Below are positions 9,966 through 19,755 of a stretch of 64,000 nt of DNA, piece by piece. The position numbers were made by a program, and so were the translations under genes. Positions within the stretch are counted from its first letter, which is position 1. Each line of letters begins with the position of its first letter. The DNA comes from Micrasema longulum (Eukaryota; Arthropoda; Insecta; Trichoptera; Brachycentridae), in contig JAGVSM010003653.1 of assembly GCA_022494885.1 (NCBI GenBank), forward strand, positions 62,001 through 126,000. Direction: 5' to 3'. The notes under the pieces were generated by a model, which worked only from the letters and a program-made list of their open reading frames with translations, had not been told where the DNA came from and searched no databases.

Positions 9966-10659
9966 TGGCCGAGAAATAATGATAGAGGCAGTATTTTTTT
10001 TATCAAATACAACTAATCATAACTTAGTCAACAAATGGACAGCAGACTTGGCTTCTTTTATTTCTTACCCGTCAGTACAACGTCGTACAATCAACTAATA
10101 GGATCATAATGTAGTTGGCGCCATTCGATATTACTGCGTAATTTATTTTTCCGGACACAGGATAAAAAGGCCTACATTCTCCCAGTGTGTTTTTCACGCT
10201 TAAAACAATTTATTCGTACCTTTTGGCTAATTATCTTGACATTTGTGTGGCAAGCCGATTATAAACTAAAGGCTTCGCTGTACAAAGGTATGCCATCTAT
10301 TTAAAGCCGCCTGGATTTCAAGAAACAATAATTCTTGTGTTGTAAATATTTAAAACCTTTATCGGCGTCATAATAATGGAAAAAATATTTATTTAATTTT
10401 ACTAACATGGTTACTTGATCTATATAACCGGGGAAGATAACTAAAAGTTTTATATTGGAATTAATAGTTTGTTTTTATTTTTTTGTCTATAATATACGCC
10501 CGGAGGGCTTTTAGATGAGAGGTACAAAATTACAATAGGATATTTTCACAAGTCTGGAATAACGTCAAAAATACAATATAAATTTAAAGCGGATTTTTAC
10601 GATTCTAATGATACAACTATCAATGTATTCAAAACAGCTTCTCATTTATAATTTTCGGG
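9966..10659. other. Mostly unrecognised; possible minus-strand LINE tail
   Basis: Near 10470-10530 a T-rich run followed by ATACGCCCGGAGGGCTTTTA resembles the start of minus-strand LINE 3' UTRs at 18310 and 57550 (both T-run then ACGCCC...GGC). No coding remnant was found. Confidence 0.35.
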
Positions 10660-10800
10660 TTTAAAAATGAGCACATACAAAACGGCTCGCAGTTGGCATG
10701 ACGTCATTTTGACGTCATGCGTTATAACCGCCGACTGCGCTTCTAATAATATGCTTCTATATATAATACGCTAAAATGTCATTCGTGCCGTTTATCCCAC
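10660..10800. repeat. Imperfect inverted repeat centred on paired TGACGTCA sites
   Basis: GCATGACGTCA, TTT, TGACGTCATGC at 10696-10720 is a perfect 11-bp inverted repeat. Outer arms CGCAGTTGG and CCGACTGCG extend it imperfectly. Each arm contains the eight-base ATF/CREB consensus TGACGTCA. Likely the core of a small MITE, but terminal boundaries are not clear. Confidence 0.55.
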
Positions 10801-11473
10801 AGGGCGCGAAACGTCTCGTTTTCGGGTAATTCAAAATATGCATATTTTTAAACCCTTGTAGAAATTTCATTCACATCGCACGAAAAAAATATTTGTACCG
10901 TTACCATTGTATTTAAAAACTTGAAAAGACCCTATTCAAGCATTTCATTAAAAAAACGTAATATCGAGGCTGTACTGACAGAATGCTTAAAGTCATTAAA
11001 ACAAGTTCCAGAATAATCACATTTAAAGCGTTTTTTTATTTCAACACATTATTTCTCCCACAATTTTCTTTTATTTTAACTTTCCTTAAAGCCAAAGGTT
11101 TTTTTTTTTAAACAGTAATCTTAATTCTAGGCATAGCATAAAAGTTGAAATCAACATCTTGCTCCTATGTTTAAAAATATTTTAAATATATAAAGATTGT
11201 TGAATTAATGCGTTCGGTCGATTGAATATATTACAACCAGAATTATCTTCTTTTTTTAAAGAAAAGGAGAATACAATTTTTAAAAAAAAGTTTTAATCAA
11301 TATTTTTTTTTCAAAAGTATTACCGAAGGCATAATATTGCGTAGAAATAAAGGAAAATGTCCCAAAAATGTACGTGATTTAAAATGCTTATATTTATTTT
11401 CAAAACCATAAAATTAAAATTTATGTTCAATTTATTATCTTCAAATTATTATAACAAATTTCAGTTCAATACA
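10801..11473. other. No feature recognised
   Basis: AT-rich sequence rich in A and T runs. No supported gene. Confidence 0.3.
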
Positions 11474-11692
11474 GGCGCCGTGGCGCAGTTGATTAGACGG
11501 CCAACTATGAAGTTGGCGTCGCGGGTTCGATTCCCGCCAGTTGCAAGAAAAAAAAACCAAGAAAGTTTTTTTCTCAATTGGTCTGGGTGTTGTGGTGTAT
11601 TTTTCATTACCTCCTTCCATATCCCCTCTGTCCCACCTGCTGACAAGCCTCGAAATAGAGGCCTAGCGGGTTATTCCTTTGAAAAAAAATGT
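11474..11692 (+). mobile_element. SINE family C, full-length copy
   Basis: The tRNA-like head GCGCCGTGGCGCAGTTGATT (from about 11475) has an exact B-box GGTTCGATTCC at 11523-11533. The body contains GGTCTGGGTGTTGTGGTGTA, ACCTCCTTCCATATCCCCTC, and a 3' hairpin-like CCTCGAAATAGAGG before GCGGGTTATTCC and an A-run. The reverse copy at 40739-40948 shares all of it, which shows a SINE rather than a tRNA gene. The 105-codon frame across it is meaningless. Confidence 0.9.
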
Positions 11693-11704
11693 CTTTATTG
11701 AGAT

Positions 11705-11935
11705 CCCAGACACCTAAGTTTAGTCTAAATTTGAAATGGCGTAATCTGCCGGTCTAAAAGTAATTATATTTTAGTTACATAAAACTTTTAAGCATATTTT
11801 TTCACAGAAATACATTAAAAAATTATTGTTTTTATGTAATTTATGTTTTTTTTTTTAAAAAATAATTAATTTAAAAAAAAAAACATTCGTTTCAAAATGA
11901 CAAAATCGTATGATTTTCTCATTTTGAAACAGTGT
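11705..11935 (+). repeat. Repeat family F, copy 1
   Basis: AGTTTAGTCTAAATTTGAAA, GGCGTAATCTGCCGGTCTAA, CAGAAATAC, AAAATTATTGTTTTTAT and CAAAATGACAAAATCGTATG recur in order at 35530-35735. A shorter match lies near 59510-59580 (GCCTGCCGGTCTAAAA). The type of element is unknown and no terminal repeats are visible. Confidence 0.55.
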
Positions 11936-12392
11936 CAACTATGGCCTTACCCATTTTTAATTTATTACTTACAGTTGTCCGCGTTTGTGCCTGGCGGTGT
12001 ATATGCTATATACAACGGTAAGAAAAGCGTAGTGTATCCTGAGTGCACAAATCACATTGCGGAGTGGATTATAGTTTACAGTAGTTATGCAGAACGCAGC
12101 CAGCCATATAAAAGTGACACTGAGATAATAGCACTCTTGTGAAAAGTGTAAATAATCGAATCTACACAACAGTTTGAATGTTTTTTACTTTGACAAATGA
12201 TAAATAATGCATGCATTCGTTCTTTTTTCTAAAATTATCATGCATATGACAAGTTTTAATAATTTAATTTTTATTGTCTGGCTGACCGCACAACCTAAGA
12301 TGTGCATTTAGCAGGAAATAGCCAGCCCTAGTAAAACTCTGATTTGTGTTATGTCATTATGTATTGATCATACTATTTTATGTGTATATCCA
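11936..12392. other. No feature recognised
   Basis: Unique-looking DNA. Frames of 66-81 codons overlap on both strands without recognisable content. Confidence 0.3.
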
Positions 12393-12627
12393 ACAACATC
12401 AAACCATCGCGCCGTTTTCCCGTAAGGGTAGGCAGAGAGGATAGAACGCCACATCACTATATATTTGCATACAGATCTCGCTTCCTCCACATTCATACAT
12501 CTTCTCATGCACGCGCGCCGATTATTCCAACGTTTGACATGTCCGTCTTCAAGTATTTGTTGGATTTGGTCAAGCTATGTCTTTCTCGGTCTTCCTCTAT
12601 TTCTGCATCCATCAACATCCAAATGCC
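12393..12627 (-). pseudogene. RTE-like LINE, 3' end copy 3
   Basis: The minus strand encodes DVDGCRNRGRPRKT, QIQQILEDGHVK, NNRRACMRRCMNVEEARSVC and WRSILSAYPYG, the C-terminus of the RTE-like ORF. It is broken by a stop after GRPRKT and ends GATGGTTTGATG. Only about the last 75 codons remain. The plus-strand 93-codon frame here is antisense. Confidence 0.8.
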
Positions 12628-13080
12628 GTACACTGTTCCGGTGGATCGGAAGATCTGTTGACGAATAACAACGGTCCGCCTTCTTCTGACGAGTTTTCTG
12701 TGCTTTCCTCTTGAAACAGGTCACAGCCGAAACATCTTACCGATCCTTACATAAAATAACGAAATAAAGTTTTTCATTAAAGTAAATATTTTTAAGTAAA
12801 CAAATAAATAACTATCGCTTTGAAGTATATATTAACCGTGTACATTACAAGCAAGGTAAAAGAATAATGCAACTACATAAAAAAAATATTTAAAAAATCC
12901 ATCAACATCCATCACATAAAAAAAAAACGTAATATAGAATGGTAATTTATTATTGAAAAGCAACACTTAAATATTTCAGTTTGAGGAAGTCTTGAAATTG
13001 AGTCGTATTTCTACTCCCCTGAACATCTTTTGAAAATTACAGATGGTCCCTTCTGCCATCTGACTATCGATATTACATAC
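12628..13080. other. No feature recognised
   Basis: AT-rich DNA with no supported gene. CATCAACATCC occurs twice (12610 and 12900), possibly a small duplication from the LINE edge. Confidence 0.3.
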
Positions 13081-13110
13081 GTACGTACGCACTATAATAG
13101 AGTGAGCAGG
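13081..13110 (+). repeat. 30-bp direct repeat, left copy
   Basis: GTACGTACGCACTATAATAG followed by AGTGAGCAGG recurs at 13663-13692 with two mismatches. The pair brackets the fold-back element at 13157-13548. Confidence 0.7.
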
Positions 13111-13156
13111 CGATGAAGATAACCGTTCATTAGGTGCGAAGGTTTTCACGGTCACT

Positions 13157-13548
13157 GTTATCAATATTATGTATCTTTTTTGGGTGATACCGTGTATTTT
13201 GGATTTGATCCTAATTATTTATATAAAAGACGTTTCGGCTACCATTGCAGGAGCCATCTTCAGGGAAAACTGTGTGTTTTATAGAGAAATGTATGTGTTT
13301 ATGTACTAGTAATTTGTACCGTGTCACAGTCAGCAGTAGGCACATTTCTAGTTTTGTAGGAAAGAATAATTATGTTTATGTACTAGTAATTTGTACCGTG
13401 TCGCAGCCGGCAGTAGGCACATTTCTATTCGTTTTTGTCATATGTAGTGCTGGGAACCATGTTGAATTTAATTTAATTTAATTTAATTTAATTGGATCAA
13501 ATCTAATATACACGGTATCACCCAAAAAAGATACATAATATTGATAAC
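13157..13548 (-). mobile_element. Fold-back element with hammerhead-like motif
   Basis: The ends are long inverted repeats. GTTATCAATATTATGTATCT at 13157 mirrors 13529-13548, and pairing continues through GGGTGATACCGTGTA and GGATTTGATC, giving about 55-bp arms. Inside are two copies of a 77-bp unit (starting 13301 and 13378, TGTACTAGTAATTTGTACCG) and five TTTAA units near 13465-13492. On the minus strand, just inside one arm, CTGAAGA, a short GGCT/AGCC stem and GAAAC occur at 13233-13263, resembling a hammerhead ribozyme core. No protein is encoded. Confidence 0.75.
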
Positions 13549-13662
13549 CGTTCATAATCGCGGCCCTGAACTTGATAACACAAATATATCATTTTTGTAA
13601 AATTGTGGACTGGCTGCTTTCTGCATAACTATGTTCAATTGTGCATACTGCGTACTATATAT

Positions 13663-13692
13663 GTACGTACACACTATTATAGAGTGAGCAGG
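13663..13692 (+). repeat. 30-bp direct repeat, right copy
   Basis: Partner of 13081-13110. Too long for a normal DNA-transposon target duplication, so more likely an older duplication or a shared repeat into which the fold-back element inserted. Confidence 0.6.
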
Positions 13693-13964
13693 ATATTCTC
13701 GGTGCTTTAAGTACTAGCTTTGTACGTACAGAACATTATGCCGGACCGGCTTGCAGTTAGTTAGCAAGGCCGCCGCGAATTTTGAACCGTGGATCGACTA
13801 AACTGGTTTCTGCACTATAACCCTTACGTATGTGTATGTTGTGGCTATTTTTAGCTCGGCCGATGCACATTGCACATTGCACACTGCAACACTTATAATA
13901 GCCGCGTCGCCGGTACAGTACAGTGACCGGCCGAAAACAAACCACCATTCATTATTTCCAAAAT
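13693..13964. other. Somewhat GC-richer DNA, no feature recognised
   Basis: Contains CACATTGCACATTGCACACTGC (about 13866-13887), a short tandem tract, and scattered CpG. No reading frame supported. Confidence 0.3.
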
Positions 13965-14090
13965 TTTATCCATAATTTAAAAAAAATGTTTTCTTACTTG
14001 CGGTAAAAATTAGAGCGTTTAATTGTACTGCGTTTAAGTTTATATAAAATGTATGAAATTTTTAATAAAAATTAACCACATACTTTGCAA
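13965..14090 (-). repeat. Repeat family D fragment
   Basis: TGCGGTAAAAATTAGAGCGT, TTAATTGTACTGCG and TTTAATAAAAATTAA match the 5' part of the minus-strand family D copy at 37471-37882 (TGCGGTAAATATTAGAGCAT). The remainder is absent. Confidence 0.55.
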
Positions 14091-14109
14091 CGACACGGGT
14101 TTACTTGAC

Positions 14110-14329
14110 CATGGCACCGATTACAATGGGAAGTTAACATAGTTATCTCCGACTGTCCATAAAGAAAAACCGATATTTGTGTACGGAAATGAGTATATTT
14201 ACCTATAATTGAACATGTTTAGAAGCTAAAAATGTATGCATATTCCGCTTTCCATACAGAAAACTGAATTTTTCTTTGTAGATAAAATTGAAGATAAATG
14301 TTAACTTCTCATTGTAATCAGGGTCCATG
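14110..14329. mobile_element. MITE family B, complete 220-bp copy
   Basis: The left end CATGGCACCGATTACAATGG and AAGTTAACAT are mirrored by the right end (ATGTTAACTTCTCATTGTAA, TCAGGGTCCATG). Both ends also carry related internal blocks (TTTTCTGTATG in one orientation, GTGTACGGAAAT in the other). Other copies in the window are partial (1384, 5283, 9593, 22278, 57117). No coding capacity, and a clear target duplication was not found. Confidence 0.75.
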
Positions 14330-14469
14330 TCATTGTGTTTCAAATAGCCAATAAATGATAGCCTTATTTTGTGAAAATCGGCAACAGGTTTCCGATTTCG
14401 AATTATACTTGTACGGGGTTCAACTTTAAAATGTCAGAAACAAAAAAAATAACAAAACTAATCCGACCG

Positions 14470-14700
14470 TGTCAAACGTTGTCTTTTTATTTTCATTTAC
14501 TCAGGAAACACACAGTACAATTGCATATTTTTACAGTATACAGAATTAGTCTTGATTCTAGTGGACCAGTGAAGTTTTCATATAATATTAAATGCTATGG
14601 TTATCAATCAACTGTTTTTATTTTTTCGAGTACAAAATAATAAGGGAAAAAAACATTACTGAAAATAGTTCAAAAGTTAAAATAAATTCTTAGTAAAAGG
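14470..14700 (-). pseudogene. LINE K 3' UTR fragment
   Basis: The minus strand of 14480-14590 matches the LINE tail inserted at 45834-46148: AAAACTTCACTGGTCCACTA, TACTGTGTGTTTCCT and AAATGAAAATAAAA. The plus-strand T-run marks the former A-tail. No coding sequence remains. Confidence 0.6.
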
Positions 14701-14929
14701 ATTATTTTTAAAGTATCTACTCAGTATTTACATAAGTGGAAATAATATAAAAACGTATATGTCTATACTTGTTATACCCTATGGTGGTACAAAAGATCAG
14801 TAATAAGACTGAATGCAGTTGACTGTGGTTTATTATAAATACTTATTATACTGTGGTTGGAGAGCGACTGTTTACTAGGAGAGACAAATCTAGAATGACT
14901 TGCCAAGCTGTGTGGGTATGCAGGCGACT

Positions 14930-14963
14930 GTAGGTATATTGTTGTCACCAACAATATACCTAC
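14930..14963. repeat. Perfect 15-bp hairpin
   Basis: GTAGGTATATTGTTG (14930-14944), loop TCAC, then the exact reverse complement at 14949-14963. It could be a transposon end or a structured scar. Not followed by a T-run. Confidence 0.6.
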
Positions 14964-16285
14964 ATTCCTTACAATCTTAAAATTAATAAAAAAATAAAAA
15001 TTTCAAATAAAAATAATAAATATTCTCAAATGCAAAAAAAAAATCGAAAAGGAAATATAAATGTATTTTAAGGAATTTAAAAAAGAACAGATGAGAAGCA
15101 ACAATAAAAGAAATTAAAGACAATAAATAAAAGTTAATTTAAAAAACAACTTCAGTAATCATAACACATTACTGAAAAGCAATAAATTATTGTTTAAAGC
15201 AATTCTAAAAGTAGTTTAAAAATATAAAACATGCTCAGAGTAATTAAAAGAAAAAAAATGTGTGTGTCAAGTTATCTTTAAAATTTGAAAAAGCATTATA
15301 TGGATAAGATTTTAAACTTAAGGTAGTCAAAAAAACAAAAAATAGAATGCTCTCAAGTCAGCGGTACGACATTGCGATTTCAATTTGGCGGCAAAGTGAC
15401 GGAACAGCAAAAGTATGTGGCCATGCGTCACCTTCTCCCCACCCACCCGGTCGTACAGTATCCCAGTATCTGCAGGCTTATTCTGTCACTATTCGTTTCG
15501 CAAGTTCGTTAGTTCGTTCGTCATAATATATCCATCTCATTCTAGCGCAATCAAAACCATATTTCGCTTTCGTTCCTCCTCATACGGTACGAATGAATTT
15601 ACGAAAGGAATTAGTTACAGCATGAGGCCACTGGTCGCCATTACCTGATAGCATCACAATAATTTACCACTACTTCTGACGCGAAGGTCGCTGGGTCACG
15701 CACCTTAGAGCCAGCAAATGTCGCTCAAGTAATAATGTAACTGTGGAAAATGACAGCTATTGGTTCAAAACACTAAAACCATATGAAAAACATTACAGGC
15801 ATTTAATTTTATAAAAACGCGAATCGGCGTACGAACGTTTTTTCTATTTTTATTATTATTATAAAAATACTAGAAAAAATATTGTAATTTAAAAGTATTG
15901 TAGTATATTATTTATTCTAGGACACTTCTATGGTATGTAACTGCCCTAAAATGAGTTGAACTCGTGTAGATGTACAAATTAATATTACATTTGTATCACA
16001 TAAAGTAAATTTTTAAAACATGCCTTTATGACGATAAAAAACGCCTCGGTTTTTAATGAATAAGTTTTTATTCCTAAATGCTTCGTTATTAAAATTATTC
16101 TTCTAAACATTTTCATAAACAAGAAAAAATATGTCATATCGAACCGTGTTTAAATCCTTATGGCATTAAGTAATTATTTAAGATTGAAAATTTAATCAAA
16201 TTACATGACAATTTTTAAAATAAAACTTGAAATATATTCGGAGCTTTACCTATTTTATAATGTTTTTCAACTGCGTATGCCTTTC
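14964..16285. other. No feature recognised
   Basis: 14990-15350 is very AT-rich. 15360-15720 is of higher complexity (pyrimidine-rich CACCTTCTCCCCACCCACCC and TTCGTTAGTTCGTTCGTC) and could be ancient host non-coding DNA, but no exon can be supported. 15830-16280 is AT-rich again. Confidence 0.3.
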
Positions 16286-16548
16286 ATCATCATCATCATT
16301 CCATACCCGCACCTAATAGTGCATAGGGCACTGCATTGGTACACCAATCGCAGCGTATCTTGATCATTTTTTGTTACGTGGAGGTAAGATGATCAGTCTT
16401 ACGCTTCAGGTACCAGTCCGGCAACTATGAAATATTTTAGTGTAAAAACACCCTATTAATGAATATTTTATATTAACTCTGTCGGGAATCGAACCCAAGA
16501 CCTCTTGCGTGGTAGGCAAACCTCTGACTATTACACCACGAGGCCGAC
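16286..16548 (-). mobile_element. SINE family B, full-length copy
   Basis: On the minus strand the tRNA-like head starts near 16548 (GGCCTCGTGGTGTAATAGTC). It has a perfect B-box GGTTCGATTCC (complement at 16485-16495). The body includes AAGCGTAAGACTGATCATCT and CCCTATGCACTATTAGGTGC. It ends in four ATG/GAT units (16286-16299) instead of poly-A, suggesting mobilisation by an RTE-type LINE. A body fragment lies at 9885-9965. Confidence 0.85.
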
Positions 16549-16791
16549 AACCTTCAACAAGGCATAAAAAATATAATCATAAATACAAAGTACCTGCGTT
16601 TGTAAACAAAATGAACAAAAAAATTCAGTGGCAAACAAAGAAAAAAAACAAACATTCAAACTCATAACTTTAGCATGCAAGACAAAGTAACAAATGATAA
16701 AAATGAAAAAATGTTTGGAGTGACGAAGGCAATGCATTCCTTTTTTTAAATTAATATACTATGTAAAATACTTTTTACGTCCTCGTCTCTA
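16549..16791. other. No feature recognised
   Basis: AT-rich spacer. The 68-codon minus-strand frame has no recognisable content. Confidence 0.3.
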
Positions 16792-17026
16792 AAGCTAGGG
16801 TTTCCTAGGACAGCGGTGCCCGTATCTTAACAGCCGTAGTGAACGGTGATGCGGTGGATAGCCGTCGCAGTGGTGACAAGAGAGTGGTTTTATTTTTTAA
16901 CGGTGTTATCAACACCATTTTTATAGGAAACCACTCTCCAGTCACCGTTACGACGGCTGTCAACCGCATCAATAATCACTACGGCCGTTAAAATACGGGC
17001 ACCGCTGTCCTAGGAAACCCGAGCTT
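16792..17026. mobile_element. MITE family G, 235 bp with long inverted repeats
   Basis: GGGTTTCCTAGGACAGCGGT then GCCCGTAT at 16798 is mirrored exactly at 16993-17020. The homology continues imperfectly for about 95 bases per arm (GCCGTAGTGA, GATGCGGT, AGCCGTCG, GAGAGTGGTTT), so the strand folds into one near-continuous hairpin. The apex holds a second dyad, GGTGTTATCAACACC. The flanks AAGCT(A) and (G)AGCTT may be the outermost TIR bases or a target duplication. Much GC-richer than its surroundings. No reading frame. Confidence 0.85.
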
Positions 17027-18300
17027 AAGGAGGATGACCGTTCAAAGGAGGACTTTTATTTTATAAGACAATTAGTGCCAGACAGTATTACACATAGTTA
17101 TTAATAATTACAATTTAGAAAAGAAATGCTTAAAAAGTATCCATTTTAATTTCAATAACTATGAATTTTTTTTTTTTTTCATATTTGTTTGCCAACATGT
17201 GGAGCCGAGGAAAAGGTGAGTTCTTAGCGTAGTCTGTGCGAATCAACAGAAAAGACAATTGATCGCGCCACTTGCCTGTTGACAGATGAACGCTCGTAAT
17301 TGTCTGGTTCGCGGAATATGTTATCTTTATGCTTTGCCACTGAACCCTAATATAATGAATGTACCTTATTGTTTGGAACTTGTCTCGCGGCAGTCAGGAT
17401 CAGATCAGATCCTATGGTCACGAAGGAGGGGCATTTGACGTGGTTTCTTGATTATTAAAAAGGTCTGTTTGCCTGTGTTATTAATCGTAAAAGTAACTGA
17501 TTCGCGATCGCGGTGACAAGTGAGAAAAATCTAAGCACATGAATATCGACAGTTCGGTTATGTTAACATTTTTTCTTTTGTTAAATGCATTTGAATAATT
17601 TTGAATATTTAACTTGTTGGGCCGGAGACAAAATGTGGTACCTACCCACAGTAAGAAACGCAACATCTTAACCTGGGCCCAGTATGCAGCAAATAAATCC
17701 AACAAGGTAAATGTGGCGTAACCAGCAATATTTGCCTCGTTGCAAGCTGCCTCACTAAAAAATAAATCGACAGTTCGGGACTATCTAAAACATTATTTCA
17801 TATTTTGAACAGAAGCTCCAAATCTGAAATTGCTTCTGTTGTTTCGGTAAATTGGACCCGCCAAGAATATCGGTTCGTTTTCGAGGAAACTTTGAGTGAT
17901 TTTCTTTTTCCTAACTTCTAAAAATTAAATAACGCCTGTCAGCACATTTCTTGGGGCGGAATCGACCCCTCCATAGCCTTCACCGACTGCGACTTGCCAA
18001 AATACCGGGAGTTACTTTGACGTGCTCTAAATTTCAAAAAGTTTTTCGCATGCCGAGATAGGCTCATCTCACATGTATCGTCCCGATCCACGCGGCACGG
18101 TAAAATTAGAGTGGGTGGATACTTATTTATAGTGGCCGACCGAAGCAACGGTTCTAGTTTCGGCCGAAACTGAAACTTAAAGGCAAGCTTTCAAGAAGCA
18201 AGCGGTTTTGTCACTTCTGACTCGCGATGATACACTTGCCGTGTCCGCCTAGATTATGCCATAATTATACCTTTGTAAATTTAAGTAAGCTCAAAGATTG
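17027..18300. other. 1.3 kb without a recognised feature
   Basis: Unique-looking, higher-complexity DNA. It contains a perfect splice-donor-like AAGGTGAGT at 17212-17220 after a short ATG frame, and TTCGGCCGAAACTGAAACTT near 18158, a word also seen in a variant form at 32745. Neither is enough to call a gene. Confidence 0.3.
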
Positions 18301-18760
18301 TTTGGATTAAGTGTTATTATTAATTTTTCACGCCCGTAAGGCTTTTACATACATGGAAGTTATATAAAACATGAGTATATAAACAACATAAAATTAAAAA
18401 AATACAATAAAAAGCAATAAAAGATAGAACAGTGTTCAGAAGTAAAGTTGGTATAAACAAAAAGAAGATGAGTATATAAACAACATAAGTTTTAAAAAAA
18501 ACAATATAAAGAAATAAAAGATAGGAACAGTGTTAAGAAATGTAGTTGGTTTAAAAATAAAAAGATGAGTGCATAAACAATATAAGTTTTTTTTAAATAC
18601 AGTACAAAGAAAAAAAAATAAAACTGTGTTTAGAAGTATAGTTGGTTTAGAAATAAATAAAAATAAGCTGTAGAAGCTAGATATTTAAAAAAAAAAGAGT
18701 TAAACAAATAAAATATAAAAATATCAAAGAAATGCAGTTTAAAGGTTTAAAGCAGCTAGA
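18301..18760 (-). repeat. LINE-tail-like sequence with 97-bp tandem repeats
   Basis: Starts with a T-run and CACGCCCGTAAGGCTTTTAC, a start shared with 57545 and 10480. It then carries three copies of a 97-bp unit beginning ATGAGT at 18371, 18468 and 18565 (unit words AAACAACATAA, AAAGATAG, AACAGTGTT, AGTTGGTTTA). The start suggests a minus-strand LINE 3' UTR whose internal repeat expanded. Confidence 0.65.
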
Positions 18761-19010
18761 TACATAATGTTATAAAATACAATATAAACAGAATATTACG
18801 TTCTATTTGGTATGGAACATACACAAGACTCACGTTAAAGACATCGATGTTGTTAGCATATTGGTTCGCGAGTACGTGCATCCGCACTACTTGTGAATTC
18901 GCGCTGTAATTGATCGGTGATGGACCGCAGTAGAACAATAATATATAGTCAATAATTCCAATCAGTTGGGGCTTTCATAAGCCCGTTGATTGGCTTAAAA
19001 AAATGTGTGC
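18761..19010. other. No feature recognised
   Basis: Unique-looking spacer without a supported gene. Confidence 0.3.
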
Positions 19011-19077
19011 TACCAATGAGTAATAATAAAGCCTAAGAACACTGGTATTCAAGAACACCTTAGCTGTTCGGAGAGCA
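19011..19077 (-). pseudogene. LINE J, short internal fragment
   Basis: The minus strand reads LRTAKVFLNTSVLRL followed by a YSLV remnant, nearly identical to the same segment of the LINE at 5860-6722 (LRTAKVFLNTRVLRL, YNSLV). Only about 22 codons survive. Confidence 0.65.
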
Positions 19078-19509
19078 AAAATAATTATAATACGATAACG
19101 ATCAATCCATCTTTAGTTATTTTATCGTACCGGGTTGATTTTTACCGTGGTGTGAAAACGGCCATAACGGAAGGCCGCGCCCGCTGTCACTGCTCACCAC
19201 TTCTACACTACTACGCCCCCACACCTTCCACGTAACTTGTCACAGAATCCCTCCCCCGTTTAGGCAAAAACTGACGGTAAAACTAAAATGGCTCTTTTGA
19301 CGTGACCGTCAATTAAAGTTAACTTGTATATTATGCTGAAAATGACCCAAAAAACAGCCCCAAATTTTTTCGTTCTACTTTCAGAGTTAATTATTTTATT
19401 ATATTTGGGATTCTTACAGCTATTACATAAAAAAATAAGTAGAAATATATTAACAATACTAGAGCCAATTAAAAAAATACACTGTAAATCAATAATACAT
19501 ATTTATATA
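19078..19509. other. No feature recognised
   Basis: Contains a C-rich stretch (19190-19260). No frame supported. Confidence 0.3.
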
Positions 19510-19755
19510 TATATTTTTTTAAATTTATTTACAATTTTAAAAAACCCGTTAGGGTTACATTAGAAATTTAATATTGTCTAGTCATTTTATGTCTCGTCTA
19601 GTCTAGTTAGTTCAGTCATCATGTGCTTTTTCAGATTGATTTTAAATTTGTCTCCAGTAAAAGTTTTCTAGTAGTAAGGTAAGTCGTTGCAGTGTTTTAG
19701 TCCATTATGTAGTATTTTTGACTGTCCTGTGTTTGTCTTTGCTTTTTCAATATAT
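19510..19755 (-). pseudogene. LINE tail relic, AGQSK family copy 1
   Basis: The minus strand encodes KAKTNTGQSKILHNGLKHCN, DLPYY, a stop, then TFTGDKFKINLKKHMM and a terminal stop. A 3' UTR leads to a T-run on the plus strand at 19510. The same block occurs at 36125-36310 (KAKTSAGQSK). It is a LINE ORF2 C-terminus of unresolved clade. Confidence 0.65.

Noticed and set aside
17206..17220. Short ATG exon (MWSRGK) ending at a consensus splice donor AAGGTGAGT
   Set aside because: A nine-base donor match is expected by chance in 64 kb, and no acceptor, homology or second exon supports it.
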